A stretch of 64,000 bases of DNA from Alitta virens (taxonomy: Eukaryota > Annelida > Polychaeta > Phyllodocida > Nereididae): positions 11,828,558 through 11,892,557 of the forward strand of contig OW028575.1 of the NCBI GenBank assembly GCA_932294295.1. Reading direction: 5' to 3'. Positions 26,501 through 35,149 of the stretch are shown piece by piece. How positions within the stretch are numbered: position 1 is the first letter of the stretch; every line of letters begins with the position of its first letter. A program made the position numbers and the translations under genes. The notes beneath the pieces were generated by a model. That model ran no database searches. It was not told the DNA's origin and saw only the letters and a list, made by a program, of their open reading frames with translations.

Positions 26501-26733
26501 GTTATTTCAGGTATAACCCTTCAAAAGGATTTTATTGCCAAGTGGTCAAAGGTGACCACACAAAATGCTTGGGTCGAAGCAAAGGACGCATTTACCCTCC
26601 CATGGAGCTTAGGGCAGAACGATTTGTACGGACTCACTACAGGCGCCACCTAGTGGCACTCTCCAAACTTTTAAGCAGACTGGAGCAACCTGTTCCTACT
26701 TGGGTTGAGGAGGAACTAAGAGAAGTGGATTGA
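1937..26733 (+). CDS. NDST: Heparan sulfate N-deacetylase/N-sulfotransferase (NDST), 13 coding exons plus one alternative
   Basis: NDST is a Golgi type II membrane enzyme that removes acetyl groups from GlcNAc in heparan sulfate and N-sulfates the freed amine using PAPS. Exons: 1937-2593, 2752-3105, 13460-13586, 16182-16297 (or 17333-17445), 21088-21273, 21684-21812, 21922-22104, 24408-24504, 24638-24761, 25042-25213, 25606-25776, 26195-26304, 26511-26733. All phases agree, giving 882 residues with exon 4a and 881 with 4b, the usual length for vertebrate NDST1. Visible parts: a short cytosolic tail, a membrane anchor at about 24-43, the deacetylase region with an IDIDD motif at 317-321 and histidines 390/394/398, and the sulfotransferase with PAPS-binding GPQKTGTT (lysine 615). 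The start has a good context (A at -3, G at +4) and an in-frame stop upstream at 1916. Family identity is firm; which NDST paralogue it matches cannot be said. Confidence 0.97.
2752..3105 (+). CDS. NDST: NDST exon 2: deacetylase metal-motif exon
   Basis: 118 codons, phase 0 at both ends, between a TTTCAG acceptor and a GTAAGT donor. It carries the invariant [10 protein letters not shown] stretch, with D318, D320 and D321. By comparison with carbohydrate deacetylases these are candidate metal or catalytic acids. Confidence 0.95.
3148..3178. repeat. Hairpin at the head of a putative dispersed repeat
   Basis: AGGCTTCACCTAT faces ATAGGTGAAGACT across a 4-base loop. A few tens of bases on follow GACCTTGACCT and AAGGTCAC, another inverted pair. 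The layout looks like the end of a fold-back transposable element extending towards 4.1 kb, but the far end is not resolved. Confidence 0.4.
6497..6543. repeat. 25-bp tandem duplication
   Basis: ATCGGTGTTACAATAACACT occurs twice in direct succession, separated by a few bases. Each unit contains the small palindrome GTGTTACAATAACAC. Confidence 0.8.
7048..7125 (+). repeat. tRNA-derived SINE-like head
   Basis: GGGTGGCCTAATGGTTAAGG is a good match to a tRNA D-arm/A-box. The expected B-box downstream is degenerate (around GATATCGATC), and no folded tRNA can be drawn. It is best read as a decayed tRNA-derived SINE promoter rather than a functional tRNA. Confidence 0.4.
9634..9705 (+). repeat. tRNA-derived SINE-like head
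   Basis: TGGTCTACTGGTTAAAGTG resembles an A-box. About 40 bases on, GATTCGAACC matches the B-box consensus. No acceptor stem pairs, so this is a SINE relic rather than a tRNA gene. Confidence 0.4.
13460..13586 (+). CDS. NDST: NDST exon 3
   Basis: 127 nt from a TTTTGCAG acceptor to a GTAGGT donor, ending in phase 1. It encodes the helix and [10 protein letters not shown] stretch of the deacetylase region, followed by a GDDLLL motif shared with other NDSTs. Confidence 0.95.
14384..14438. repeat. Short tandem repeat, about 17-20 bp unit, three copies
   Basis: Three successive copies of a unit with the core CATTGGTC and flanking AGAC/GGAC differences. Confidence 0.75.
14509..14570. repeat. CTAT microsatellite
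   Basis: Imperfect CTAT/TCTA tetranucleotide array with a few interruptions. Confidence 0.9.
16182..16297 (+). CDS. NDST: NDST exon 4a (mutually exclusive with 4b)
   Basis: 116 nt. It begins with the last two bases of a split glutamate codon (phase 1 in) and ends on a codon border before GTAACA. Residues 380-418 include WWFPHMW and histidines 390, 394 and 398. N402-L-T is an N-glycosylation sequon at the place where vertebrate NDST1 has NQS. Its 39-residue length equals the vertebrate segment. The acceptor TTTTTACGTTGCAG is good. Confidence 0.93.
16345..16427. repeat. 11-bp minisatellite just downstream of exon 4a
   Basis: About seven units resembling AACACTTGTGC run in tandem, starting about 48 nt after the exon 4a donor. 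The units drift from AACTCTCGTGC to ACCTCTTGTGC. Confidence 0.85.
17333..17445 (+). CDS. NDST: NDST exon 4b (alternative version of exon 4)
   Basis: 113 nt with the same phases as exon 4a (1 in, 0 out), encoding 38 residues. It keeps FWWF, HMW and histidines 390, 394 and 398. It changes P389 to G, has a divergent second half one residue shorter, and lacks the sequon. The frame is fully open and the donor AAG|GTAAGA is strong. The acceptor ATGATGAGCAG has a weak pyrimidine tract. If spliced after 4a, its second codon becomes TGA. This supports a mutually exclusive exon over a decayed copy, though expression is not shown. Confidence 0.85.
17446..21087 (+). other. NDST: NDST intron 4, no exon found
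   Basis: About 3.6 kb without recognised coding sequence. Open frames here are short and match no family. I looked for a third copy of exon 4 (a WWF-HMW-H pattern) and saw none. Confidence 0.7.
21088..21273 (+). CDS. NDST: NDST exon 5
   Basis: 62 codons, phase 0, ATTTTAG acceptor and GTCAGT donor. It encodes the highly conserved [12 protein letters not shown] and [14 protein letters not shown] stretches of the deacetylase region. Confidence 0.95.
21684..21812 (+). CDS. NDST: NDST exon 6
   Basis: 43 codons, phase 0. Starts [12 protein letters not shown] and contains the YPGG and GGELF motifs of the family. Confidence 0.95.
21922..22104 (+). CDS. NDST: NDST exon 7
   Basis: 61 codons, phase 0. 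[18 protein letters not shown] is a family signature. It ends in EKDPIWR, just before the linker to the sulfotransferase. Confidence 0.95.
22229..22360. repeat. 132-bp direct repeat, left copy (NDST intron 7)
   Basis: Nearly identical to 23258-23390, with one inserted base in the right copy. The pair brackets about 0.9 kb. Confidence 0.95.
22630..22691. repeat. Palindrome with ATGAGGTTCAC arms
   Basis: AGTGTGAACCTCAT (22655-22668) pairs with ATGAGGTTCACACT (22678-22691) across a loop of about 9 bases. A further ATGAGGTTCACA and GAACCTCAT pair sits immediately left. The arrangement resembles the tip of a fold-back element. Confidence 0.75.
23258..23390. repeat. 132-bp direct repeat, right copy (NDST intron 7)
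   Basis: Second copy of the 22229-22360 sequence in the same orientation. Similarity stops abruptly at both ends. Confidence 0.95.
24408..24504 (+). CDS. NDST: NDST exon 8: start of sulfotransferase, PAPS site
   Basis: 97 nt, phase 0 in and 1 out. Encodes PCDDKRH and then IGPQKTG, the 5'-phosphosulfate-binding loop. Its lysine (615 with exon 4a, 614 with 4b) corresponds to catalytic Lys614 of human NDST1. Confidence 0.95.
24638..24761 (+). CDS. NDST: NDST exon 9
   Basis: 124 nt after a very long pyrimidine tract, phase 1 in and 2 out. Completes the GTTALY part of the PAPS loop and encodes STFEEVQFF. Confidence 0.95.
25042..25213 (+). CDS. NDST: NDST exon 10
   Basis: 172 nt, phase 2 in and 0 out. 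Encodes [17 protein letters not shown] and the region around RAYSWYQ. In sulfotransferases the serine near RAYS belongs to the 3'-phosphate-binding part. Confidence 0.95.
25606..25776 (+). CDS. NDST: NDST exon 11
   Basis: 57 codons, phase 0. Starts [18 protein letters not shown] and contains NRCLDPGLY and HLERWLSYY. The sequence just before the acceptor is a short tandem duplication (25561-25605). Confidence 0.95.
26195..26304 (+). CDS. NDST: NDST exon 12
   Basis: 110 nt, phase 0 in and 2 out. [13 protein letters not shown] continues the sulfotransferase fold. Confidence 0.95.
26511..26733 (+). CDS. NDST: NDST exon 13: C-terminus and stop
   Basis: Completes a split lysine codon, then encodes KGFYCQVV and [12 protein letters not shown], typical of the family's C-terminal PAPS-contact segment. 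Ends at TGA 26731-26733. Confidence 0.95.
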
Positions 26734-27975
26734 GAATGACGTCATTGTACGGAATGCAGAACATTTTCAATGCGTTATTACAAATTGTGAAGTTCAGCCA
26801 AGTCATGCTGTGAATTCTTTTTGTGGAGTTCACCCACAGGACAATGTGATTTTATAATGTGCTTTAAAAAGTTATAACTTTTAAACCAACCTTGAAGACT
26901 ATTCTTTTCATATGAATTTGTATTTAATGTGTGAAAGACTTGTCCTTGAGGTATTGAATGAGGCTTTTGTGTTGTAATAACAAGCTGCACTGAGTTGACA
27001 ATGATCAAATTACATTTATGGTTTCGAGTTACTTTTATTTTCACTCTTACTTACAATACACATAATAGACAGGGTCTCACTGTACATTACAGATATCTTG
27101 CAGTTTTGAGTTAAAGTTTCTGTGTGTCCTTGTAACTACAATATGGATTGTCTTCAGTATTCGCCTAATACTTTGTGTAGTTATAAGGAAAATGATCTGA
27201 GTATGAATGCAAGTTGTCAAGTTTCTATGTGTCGAGTCAATGTGACCCACATTCTGTACAGGCACAAACATTTCTTCGTTCCTTTTTCTAATCAAAGACA
27301 TCATTTTGCTGTTATTGCTCTTGTTTTTTCTTATCTAATCATGGATGCATAATCTCTTTTCTTCTGCTATATTTTGTACACATTTGATTTTGATGAAATT
27401 ATGTGTTTATTAAATTATGAGTTCACTATAGTATTGGAATGTTTACTGCAGCTCTATTGAATGTAAATAGAATGGTTGAAAGAACACAGGAGTTTTACAT
27501 GTTTGTTACCTTGTACAATGTACATGTGATTGTTACTGCTGATAAATCAAGAATATTGATGTAAATTAACTAATGTTGAGCATTTGTCTGTGTAATGGTT
27601 GGTCCTCAATGTTGCGCATTTTATACTCGGGTTTATGGGAGAGTCCTAAAGTAATTTAGCACAGAAAAATCCTTTAATCAAATCTGAAATAACCTTGTGG
27701 TCAAATCGCATGTATAGGAGATTTTAATTTCCTTTATTTTTGGAGGAGGTACTTCATCAATTAATTGTGATTATGGAAATCACCTTGTGTGTATGGAATA
27801 TTAGTATTTAATTTTCTGTAAATCATTGCATTTCAACATTGTAGATGTCTTCTATGAAGATGTAAAAGGGAAGTGAATCATGTATAAATATTTCATTTGT
27901 ATATTTTACTATTTTTAAATGATAAAATTTATAATAAAACCGATATGCAGGGAAAACAATAAAAAACGATTATTA
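26734..27975 (+). other. NDST: NDST 3' UTR
   Basis: AT-rich sequence without conserved ORFs between the stop codon and a polyadenylation region. Part of it (27200-27436) recurs at 38721-38967 beside BFAR copy A. The extent is inferred from the polyadenylation signals. Confidence 0.7.
27933..27963 (+). terminator. NDST: Candidate NDST polyadenylation signals
   Basis: Two AATAAA hexamers, at 27933-27938 and 27958-27963, are followed by a T/G-rich stretch. They are the best cleavage signals downstream of the stop. Confidence 0.6.
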
Positions 27976-28179
27976 ACTGATGGTTTTATTTGTCATTTCC
28001 TTCATGATTCAATTTTTCTAAGTATCATATCAATCAACTGGCTTATACCATAGAACTGTGAAACAGATTCTCACTCACTAAAATCAAAATTAAGTTTGCC
28101 AATACAAGAGTCAAGTAAATGACAATAGTGTTGTCGTACAGAAACTGATTGAACAGCATGGATGCATCATAGCAGACAA

Positions 28180-28370
28180 CCAGCGGTAGGGCCCTCAAGT
28201 CTTGCATGTTTTAAGTGCAAACCTGTCTCTAAACAATTGATGACGTCATCAAGGTCCAATATATGTCATCACCCATGTTATTGGACCTTTGCTTAAGAGT
28301 ATTTCAAATTCTGCCCCATACAGTGTGGCAACTTTTTCAATGTCCTTGACTGAATTAGCTATTACAGCTG
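28180..28370. repeat. Dispersed repeat, first half (family also at 46210-46350)
   Basis: Matches 46210-46350 closely: AACCAGCGGTAGGGC, then GTGCAAACCTGTCTCTAA, then AAGGTCCAATA and TATTGGACCTT in inverted orientation. The continuation found at 46350-46420 appears here only near 30165, which suggests a later insertion of about 1.8 kb. Confidence 0.7.
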
Positions 28371-30164
28371 ACTGCATTCAAGAGTAGTCAACAAGCCATC
28401 AGTCTAATTCCAAGTGTGTCAGGTATTTCACAGTTTTGCATGCATGAGTGCCTACACCTGGCTACCAAAATAACTATCTTAAACTGCTGCTTCACTCCAT
28501 GGTGTCTGTTTATGTGAGAGGAAAGTCTTATTCTGATGATATGATGTAAAGATTTGATCCTTTCTAAAGCCTGCGTGAATACAATTTAGCAAATTTATGA
28601 AATAGATAGATAAATAGATAGATAGATAGAAAAATATAGAAAGTGCAGCCCTGTAAGGCAAGTGCTTGCCACTCACAAGGCTTGACTGACACCAAATACA
28701 AGGGACCAATTTAACGTCTCATCTGCCCAACAGGGATGTCCCTACTCTAATAAGAGGCTAATGACTACGGCTAATTACTCATTAGTCACACCGGGATCTT
28801 TTGTAGTAGGGGACAAAGCTTATAAGGAGTCAGCAAAATAGGGAATGATAATGTCCAGACAGCCTAATGCCTTATGTAGATGACCACTGTATATTGAAGA
28901 ACTACATTATAAAATCATTAAACAAGGCAAATATTGGATAGTTACTCATTTACTTTTCACAGTACATATTGATGACATTGATAACATGATATTTTCCCCT
29001 TCCCTTTTTGCATGTACCACCTGAGTTCCCAAAACTACATTAATCACATTGACTATTATTACTTTTACAAATATTACAAAGAACATACATACATACCTGA
29101 ATAAGATCCCTTGACTGCATCCTTGGTTGAGAACTAAATACTAATTTCTAACTAACTCCGGTGCCCGAAGCACCATTTCTACTACGACTACATACTAAAC
29201 ACCAAGTCTCCCCCACAAACACTTTGTGGAGTCTCTCCCCTCTCTGACTCTACTCCTCTGACTCTCTATGACTAAATCTTCCTCTAAACTAAAACTTCAG
29301 GCCTCTTCTACAAGCCAGCAACTGGCCATTGCCCTGGTAACCAAGAATGCAGCCAAGGCTTCCCTCTCAGTACCCAAATAGGTTTCAGGGTTTTGGTCTT
29401 TCCTTAGAACAAGTTTCAGGGCAGTGTATCAAGATGTTGCCAAGGTAACCATTGCTGCTTCTGGCTCCCTCTGGCAACAACCAGTCCACTTACAAAAAAT
29501 AAATACTTATTAATTACTTATGACCCAGTGGTAGATAGTATCCAACAAAGCCACAATATAAGTTTAATATACATTCATAATATTGATTAATTTAGACAAA
29601 TATGGTTTTTATTATACAATAGATATAGATATAATTGACACTATTTGGTAACTCAGGTGATACAGCATTTAACATTATTCTGAAATATGTGATACTTTTG
29701 TGTTTACGTACAATATTGACACAAAATAGGGATCGTAGGCATGCATCTCCTAGCATCCTACGATACTACATTGTAGCTATCATTTGCATTTTGGTCTTTA
29801 AATGCGATATTACCAATATATTTACAAATAATTATCAATTTATCTTTCACAAAATAAACATCTAGCTGGCAAATTATTTTGGTAAATATATAAGTGACTG
29901 TTAGGTCCTTCAGAGGAGCAAGCAAGCATCTTACCCCTAAACTGCAATATATTGGGTATATTATGAAAAAGTATGAATGAGCATGGTTTACTAGTCAGAA
30001 AAGGCTTGATGCAATGGAGCTAAATTTATTTGCAATTTTTTTTACTTCTGTTGCACAATTAGGTGATCATGCCCACCCAAGCATTCACTAGTCATAACAC
30101 AACAGAATGGCAGTAATTGAAACGAAAGAAATTAAGTCTATGTATGGGCTTGACTGGGAACCAC
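28371..30164. other. Intergenic DNA, no gene
   Basis: No conserved frames. Contains a GATA microsatellite (28602-28632), runs of dinucleotide-like sequence and otherwise unrecognised AT-rich DNA. It may be an insertion that split the repeat found on either side. Confidence 0.55.
28602..28632. repeat. GATA microsatellite
   Basis: Short GATA/ATAG tetranucleotide array with one AAAT interruption. Confidence 0.85.
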
Positions 30165-30365
30165 TACCACTGTAAAAGAGCAATGCCAAGTGGAGGTGGG
30201 TAGGGTAGCTGTGCACCAGGATCATATTGGGCCCACTTATTTGATCTTAAGCTTCTCGGATCCTCTGAGTCTCAGGGCAATTTTTAATGGGTCGGTCAAA
30301 AATCCCAAAATAAAATAAAATTTCCTATTAAATAACATTGGACATGGCGGATCGCCGAAGGTGCT
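30165..30365. repeat. Dispersed repeat, second half, with inverted-repeat element relic
   Basis: Matches 46345-46525: AGAGCAATGCCAAGTGGA, GTAGCTGTGCACCAGGATC, then AGCTTCTCGGATCC followed by a stretch ending in AAATAACATTGGACATG. The right inverted terminus seen at 46559-46573 is missing or decayed here. Confidence 0.7.
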
Positions 30366-31989
30366 CGATTTGGCTGAGAAGATCAAAATTTCCTACCCTG
30401 TCCAGACCGCGTGACTGATCCCACAATGCATCGATATACAACATCCACTTCCTAACAAAGCCCAGGCACAAGGACTAGGTCCAAGTGGTCCAAGGAGGGG
30501 AGGCGGGTGGGAAACTAAAGTAATAAGTCTGTGAGCTCACAGAGTTAGGTCCTATCCCATGTGGGGGAAACCTCAACTCTATTTCGCTCATGTCCCATAG
30601 ACATTTTGTCATTCTAATAATTTTAAAAATTTGAATGACAACAATTACACATGCAGCTTCCCAAAGAGGAGTTGGGCTTGGACCCACTCAAATAATAATA
30701 AATGGACCTTTCTCACCACATGCACAGTAGATAATGTTGCTGCTGCCAAAGTAGGTCCACAAGGTCTGGACGTTGTGCTGTTGGTGAAAAGGTTGGTTGA
30801 AGAAGGTACTTCACAGTTTCTGCTGTACAACTCTACCACACAGAGATGGTGAAGTGAGTTACTTGCTACTATAGTGCACATACTAGGACTGAGGTGCCAA
30901 ACGGATGAATGTGTGATGAATGATGATCTAGGCTGTTGTTGATTCAGGCAAGATAGTTAGAACTTTGACCTCTGTTTCTTGGCCACCACAAGATGCATTC
31001 TGTGGTGTCTGTCTGGTTGGAGTCTCACATCTGAAAGGTCTATTATGTTCCAGCCTGGATAATCTCCTCTGCCGAGTGGTTTCCTCCCCAAGAGGCACTC
31101 ACACATCGTACTTCATGAGCTATCACATAAATATCTGGGCGGTGTTGATGACAAAATCGCACACAGGCCTTGATCCAATTAGCTACTGTTTGGGCAGTAG
31201 GGTGGCCTTCTGCACGTACTTTTTAAGCAGGTGTTCTTTTGCGGAAGGACCGCCTGTAAAGGCCAGATTCTTTCTAACCATTCGGACTGGGCAATGAAGT
31301 CAATCATCAGAGTCTCTTCCGAGAATGGAGTTAAAGCAGAGATAAAGAAAGGTTCAAGGTCTTGTCTGGAGATTGCTGTCTTGGCCAAAATCCTGTAACT
31401 ACCCTGAAAGACAGGCCTTGATCTGTGAATATCAGGTCCCTGTTATCTCAAGCTTGCAATTCGCTTTGGCGACAGGTTGAGGCGAGAGCTAGGAGAAACA
31501 GTTTTCCAAAGCTAAAGACATTTTATTTGCTGCACATTGCACAATACATATTTCATGTACAATTAATCTTTTTCAACAAACATACTGATCTATTATATAA
31601 ATGTACAGGCAGATCAGGAGAGCACTCTAAGACCCCAGAGGGTAACGCTAGCGAGTGCCCACCAAGGTCTCTCTGATTATGTGATCATGGGAATGATAAG
31701 TTATTTATGTTTAATAAACCTCTTTCTAATGATTATTGAAGATGATGATGATAGTTATAATGCCTAAGGAACATTTACATTGTTATTTGAAGGTAAGAAT
31801 ATCAAGAATTGAAGTATACTAAGCATTTTCCTGCCAAGAAATTGGAAAGACATTTCAAATAATAACATGCTCTTGCAAAAATATCCAACAATTACGTGTT
31901 TGTTTGAAAATAAGACCACCAAGAACTGTAGTATGAAAGTCACATGCTATATATACCAAGCCTTTTCCTGCAAAGAACTTAGACATTTT

Positions 31990-32430
31990 CCATCTCATCC
32001 GGTCTTGCGATGAGTCCCAGCGTGGAGGTTCAAATTCTGCTGATCTGAGGACTCTCAGCACTCTTATGAGATCCCAGTCTAGCACACGAGGGCGATCTTG
32101 GATGCGAGTTGCTGTAAAAACGTTAATTAGCTTGGAGAGACACGGGTGTAATGACAAGGGAACTCCAGCAACTGAACTAAGAGTGGAAGCGATGGAAGTT
32201 CTGTAATTGGCGATGGTCTTCGAGGCTAGATGTCGATCTTTGAAGAGATATACCACCAGGAAGTGTGCAATGAGTTGAACAGATGCAGTGGATGGAACGG
32301 TTTCCCATTCTTGACACCAATTGGAGAAGGATCTCCAATGAGATTCATACAAGCGTAATGATGATGCTCGCTGGGGGGCTGCTGCATACTTGGCAATAGA
32401 ATGGATGAAGAGTTCCTTGATGGTGGGCAC
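31990..32430 (-). pseudogene. Tyrosine recombinase N-terminal domain (retroelement)
   Basis: Open frame whose first 145 or so residues look like the phage-integrase SAM-like core-binding domain: LYESHWRSFSNWC, then a KTIANYRTSI helix and a HPCLSKLI stretch. The frame runs on to 31855, but similarity ends near 31990, where other sequence interrupts it. The catalytic half is displaced to about 31.0-31.4 kb and is out of frame. The catalytic tyrosine was not found. Confidence 0.75.
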
Positions 32431-32499
32431 ACCAAATTAGGAGATCTCTGGCTTCTCGAAACAGGGAGATGGAGTGGGTTCCACCTTGGTTGCGAATGT

Positions 32500-33116
32500 A
32501 AGTTATTGCCACTGTGTTGTCGGCAAGTAGCTGTACTGATTTGCCCTGGACAATCTGTGAGAATCTAGCATTGCCAAGCTGATTGCTCAAAGTTCTAGTA
32601 GGGTTATGTGTAGTAGTTTCTCTTTGTTCGACACTCCAGAAGCACGGTGACCTTCCAGGAATGCTCCCCACCCTTCCAAACTGGCATCCGTGATGAGTGT
32701 CAAGGAGGGAGGGGGAGGGTGAATCGGTACTCTAGCACACAGTTGTTGTGTGTCGAGCCACCACTCTAGCCTGATGGAATGGTTCCTCCAACGGGATAGA
32801 CTCTCGACTGTAGGATGGATGACCTCAAGTTGGGTGTCTTGGCCTTGAGATAGAGTTGAAGTGGCCGGATGTGCAGTCTGCTCAATATGATGAACTGGGA
32901 TGCATGGTTGAGAAGGCCAAATAGAGATAAGAGAAGTCTTATTGGGGCTGATGTTGATTGTCGAAGTGCAGAGTTGATAGACAGAATCTTCTGGACTTCG
33001 TTCTCTATTGTTCTTATCCAGCCCATTTCCAAGTCTATATTTATGCCTAGGAACACAAACTTCCACCTAGGGACTATGTCGGATTTCTTCAGGTTCACAA
33101 TCAGTCCTAGCCTCAA
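32500..33116 (-). pseudogene. Reverse transcriptase end and RNase H (retroelement)
   Basis: Three overlapping frames (33116-32766, 33066-32587, 32671-32345) carry consecutive parts of one RT-RNase H polyprotein, so at least two frameshifts have accumulated. D in LITDAS and D in LLADNT are RNase H active-site candidates. The RT catalytic YxDD region is not present. Confidence 0.78.
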
Positions 33117-33138
33117 AAATAACTGGAGTGCTTCTGAT

Positions 33139-33465
33139 GCGTAGCGCTACTTTTTCGGCGGGAAGCGTGACGTCACGAATCTTTCCTTTTTTGGGGACTT
33201 TCATTCCCTGATCAGCTGGGGCTTGCCCCGTGGAGAAAGATGCCCCAAACTTTGATGAAACTCAATGGGGCATTCCCCAATGGGGTAATCCCCACTAGGC
33301 AAGCCCCATCACGGGGCATGCCCCGTTGGGGACAGCGATCGTGAAACCGGGCCCAGAGCCATCTCCGTCCACCAACACGTCCAGTCAGTAGTGGCCTTTT
33401 TCCTTCCCTTTTTTACTTGCTCATGGGCTGTCAGCAGGGCCTGGGCCGAAAAAGTAGCGCTACGC
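33139..33465. mobile_element. Small element with 21-bp terminal inverted repeats
   Basis: GCGTAGCGCTACTTTTTCGG at 33139 is mirrored exactly by CCGAAAAAGTAGCGCTACGC ending at 33465. The 327-bp body is GC-rich, with many GGGGC/GCCCC runs. No clear target-site duplication is visible. It abuts the truncated 5' side of the DIRS-like element. Confidence 0.75.
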
Positions 33466-34230
33466 CTATAATTTGTCTGTTCAGTGACCATATCTGTAAT
33501 AGGATGATAGTGTAATGTTTTACCTATCATATAAACTTAAAATTTTGAAAATCGGATGAAATATGACGAAGTTATGAAGGAAAACATGTGACGAATCGTG
33601 ACGTACATGACGTTGTTTATGTTGTATTATGCCTCACTTCCATTCTGGTTGCCTAGCGACCCCATGTTTGTTACATAAGTGGCACCACATGGGGTTCATG
33701 TTGGATCCAAATAAAAACGTAATTTATTGGCTAAAATAACACAAAAATGGCACCATAAGAAAGTAAATATTCATTAATGGTGTGCTCCGAAAATTATTTT
33801 ACAAAAACTCTTAATTTGCTGTTTTTAAGGAGTGTTCGATTTTGGGGACAGCAACGGGGACAGCTAGGGAGGAGCTCTCATTTAGGGCAAGATCGGGGAC
33901 ACATTGGGGCATGCCCCACGTTCGTGAAACGCAATTTTTGATCGGGGACAGCAACGGGGACATGTCCCAGTCACAGGGCTTGCCCCATCACTTTCGTGAA
34001 ACCGGGCCCAGGCTGGGCCCAGACCCCCGTCCATCACCATCCATTACAGGGCTGCCAGCTGGTGCTGAGCCCCTCTTATGCCTTCTACATTACTACCTTC
34101 TTATCCTAGGCTGTCAGCTGGTGCTGGGCCTATCTCTGTGCTGTCAGCAGGCGCTGGGCCAGAGCTATATTCCAGGGAAATCTTCCGGACTCCCCCAATT
34201 ATGCTAGAGGCTGTCAGCTGGTGCTGAGCC
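33425..34230. repeat. Scattered copies of a 22-bp GC-rich motif
   Basis: At least five copies of a motif close to GGCTGTCAGCTGGTGCTGGG lie at about 33425, 34049, 34109, 34140 and 34209. Around them are two blocks of GGGGACAGC and CGTGAAACCGGGCCC sequence shared with 33300-33350. The open frames here are a by-product of the composition. Confidence 0.7.
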
Positions 34231-34285
34231 TCCCCCTTTTTTCTTCTCTGCTGGCTGTGCCTGTCAGGTGTTCTGCTCGAACTGT

Positions 34286-34455
34286 GGCCGGTTAACTTCC
34301 CCCACCTTTTGACTGACACATAAATCTAAGTATTATCAGTTACCACCTGATGTCATCTTTTTCCGTCATTACAATAAATGACAATTCCAACCTGACCCGG
34401 TGACTTTGTTGTCAGTCAAAACTGAGTTCTAGGCACAGCCAGCAACAGACATAAA
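34286..34455. repeat. 170-bp direct repeat, left copy
   Basis: Differs from 34980-35149 by about one base. Inside it TTTTGACTGACA (34307) and TGTCAGTCAAAA (34410) form an inverted pair, so the unit may itself be a MITE. Confidence 0.95.
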
Positions 34456-34633
34456 TGAAGATTTCAAGCGGGAAATCTATTTATGGCATGGGGGCGCTTC
34501 GATCTGCGCATGCGCAGCAGTTCTGTTTACGAACGCCATCACGCCAAAATTGACTAGAATCGAACTGTAGTTTTTCCCACCTGCCACTCCAGTTTGTCAC
34601 TAATAGCAATTTATATATATTGACCTATTGGTA

Positions 34634-34838
34634 GTCAGCTATTATTATGTTATGTTAATCTAGCATAGTTACTTTGCTATGTATATTGTAATTTTCTATG
34701 AGTGCTAGTCTAGTGTTTACCGCTCTTAGAACTACATCACCAGTCAGCTATTACCATCTCATGTTAATCTAGCATATGTACTTTTTTATACTTTTTTTCT
34801 ATGTGTTCTAGTCTAGTGTTCACTGCTCTTACACATCA
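34634..34838. repeat. Two diverged tandem units of about 100 bp
   Basis: 34634-34742 and 34743-34838 both run GTCAGCTATTA, then TGTTAATCTAGCATA, then AGTCTAGTGTT and CTCTTA. They lie between the two 170-bp repeats. Confidence 0.85.
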
Positions 34839-34979
34839 AGTATTTACTCCTAGTGTAGTTAAACTTGTTTGTCATACATGACTGATTCATGAAAATTTTC
34901 TGGTTTTATCGTAACTGTTCTTGTCAGTTTCACATTTTCAATTTGATGTGTAATTTTATTACCTTTAACTACTTTGGTG

Positions 34980-35149
34980 GGCCGGTTAACTTCCCCCACC
35001 TTTTGACTGACACATAAATCTAAGTATTATCAGTTACCACCTGATGTCATCTTTTTCCGTCATTACAATAAATGACAATTCCAACCTGACCCGGTGACTT
35101 TGTTGTCAGTCAAAACTGAGTTCTAGGCACAGCCAGCTACAGACATAAA
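34980..35149. repeat. 170-bp direct repeat, right copy
   Basis: Second copy of 34286-34455, same orientation. It ends exactly where similarity between the two BFAR blocks begins (about 35150, matching 46940). Confidence 0.95.

Larger units (their letters stand above)
30950..33120 (-). mobile_element. Degraded DIRS-like tyrosine-recombinase retroelement
   Basis: Reading along the minus strand, the pieces come in the order reverse transcriptase end, RNase H, tyrosine recombinase, which is the DIRS-group order. At 33116-32766 GLIVNLKKSD and FLGINIDLEMGWIR mark the end of the RT. At about 32730-32500 LITDASLEGWGA and LLADNTVAITYIRNQGG mark RNase H. At 32430-31990 the SAM-like core-binding domain of a tyrosine recombinase appears (SLRLYESHWRSFSNWCQ). 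At about 31200-31050 VANWIKACVRFCHQHRP is followed by AHEVR, the H-x-x-R motif. Frames are broken between the parts, an unrelated stretch (about 31400-31980) sits inside the recombinase, and the 5' part including the RT core is absent. The copy is not autonomous. Confidence 0.85.

Noticed and set aside
33842..34207. 121-codon frame in the GC-rich repeat block
   Set aside because: Made of repeat motifs (GGGGACAGC and the 22-bp unit), so not a gene.
34286..35149. LTR retrotransposon defined by the 170-bp repeats
   Set aside because: No TG...CA ends, no primer-binding or polypurine site, and no gag or pol frames in the 0.5 kb spacer.
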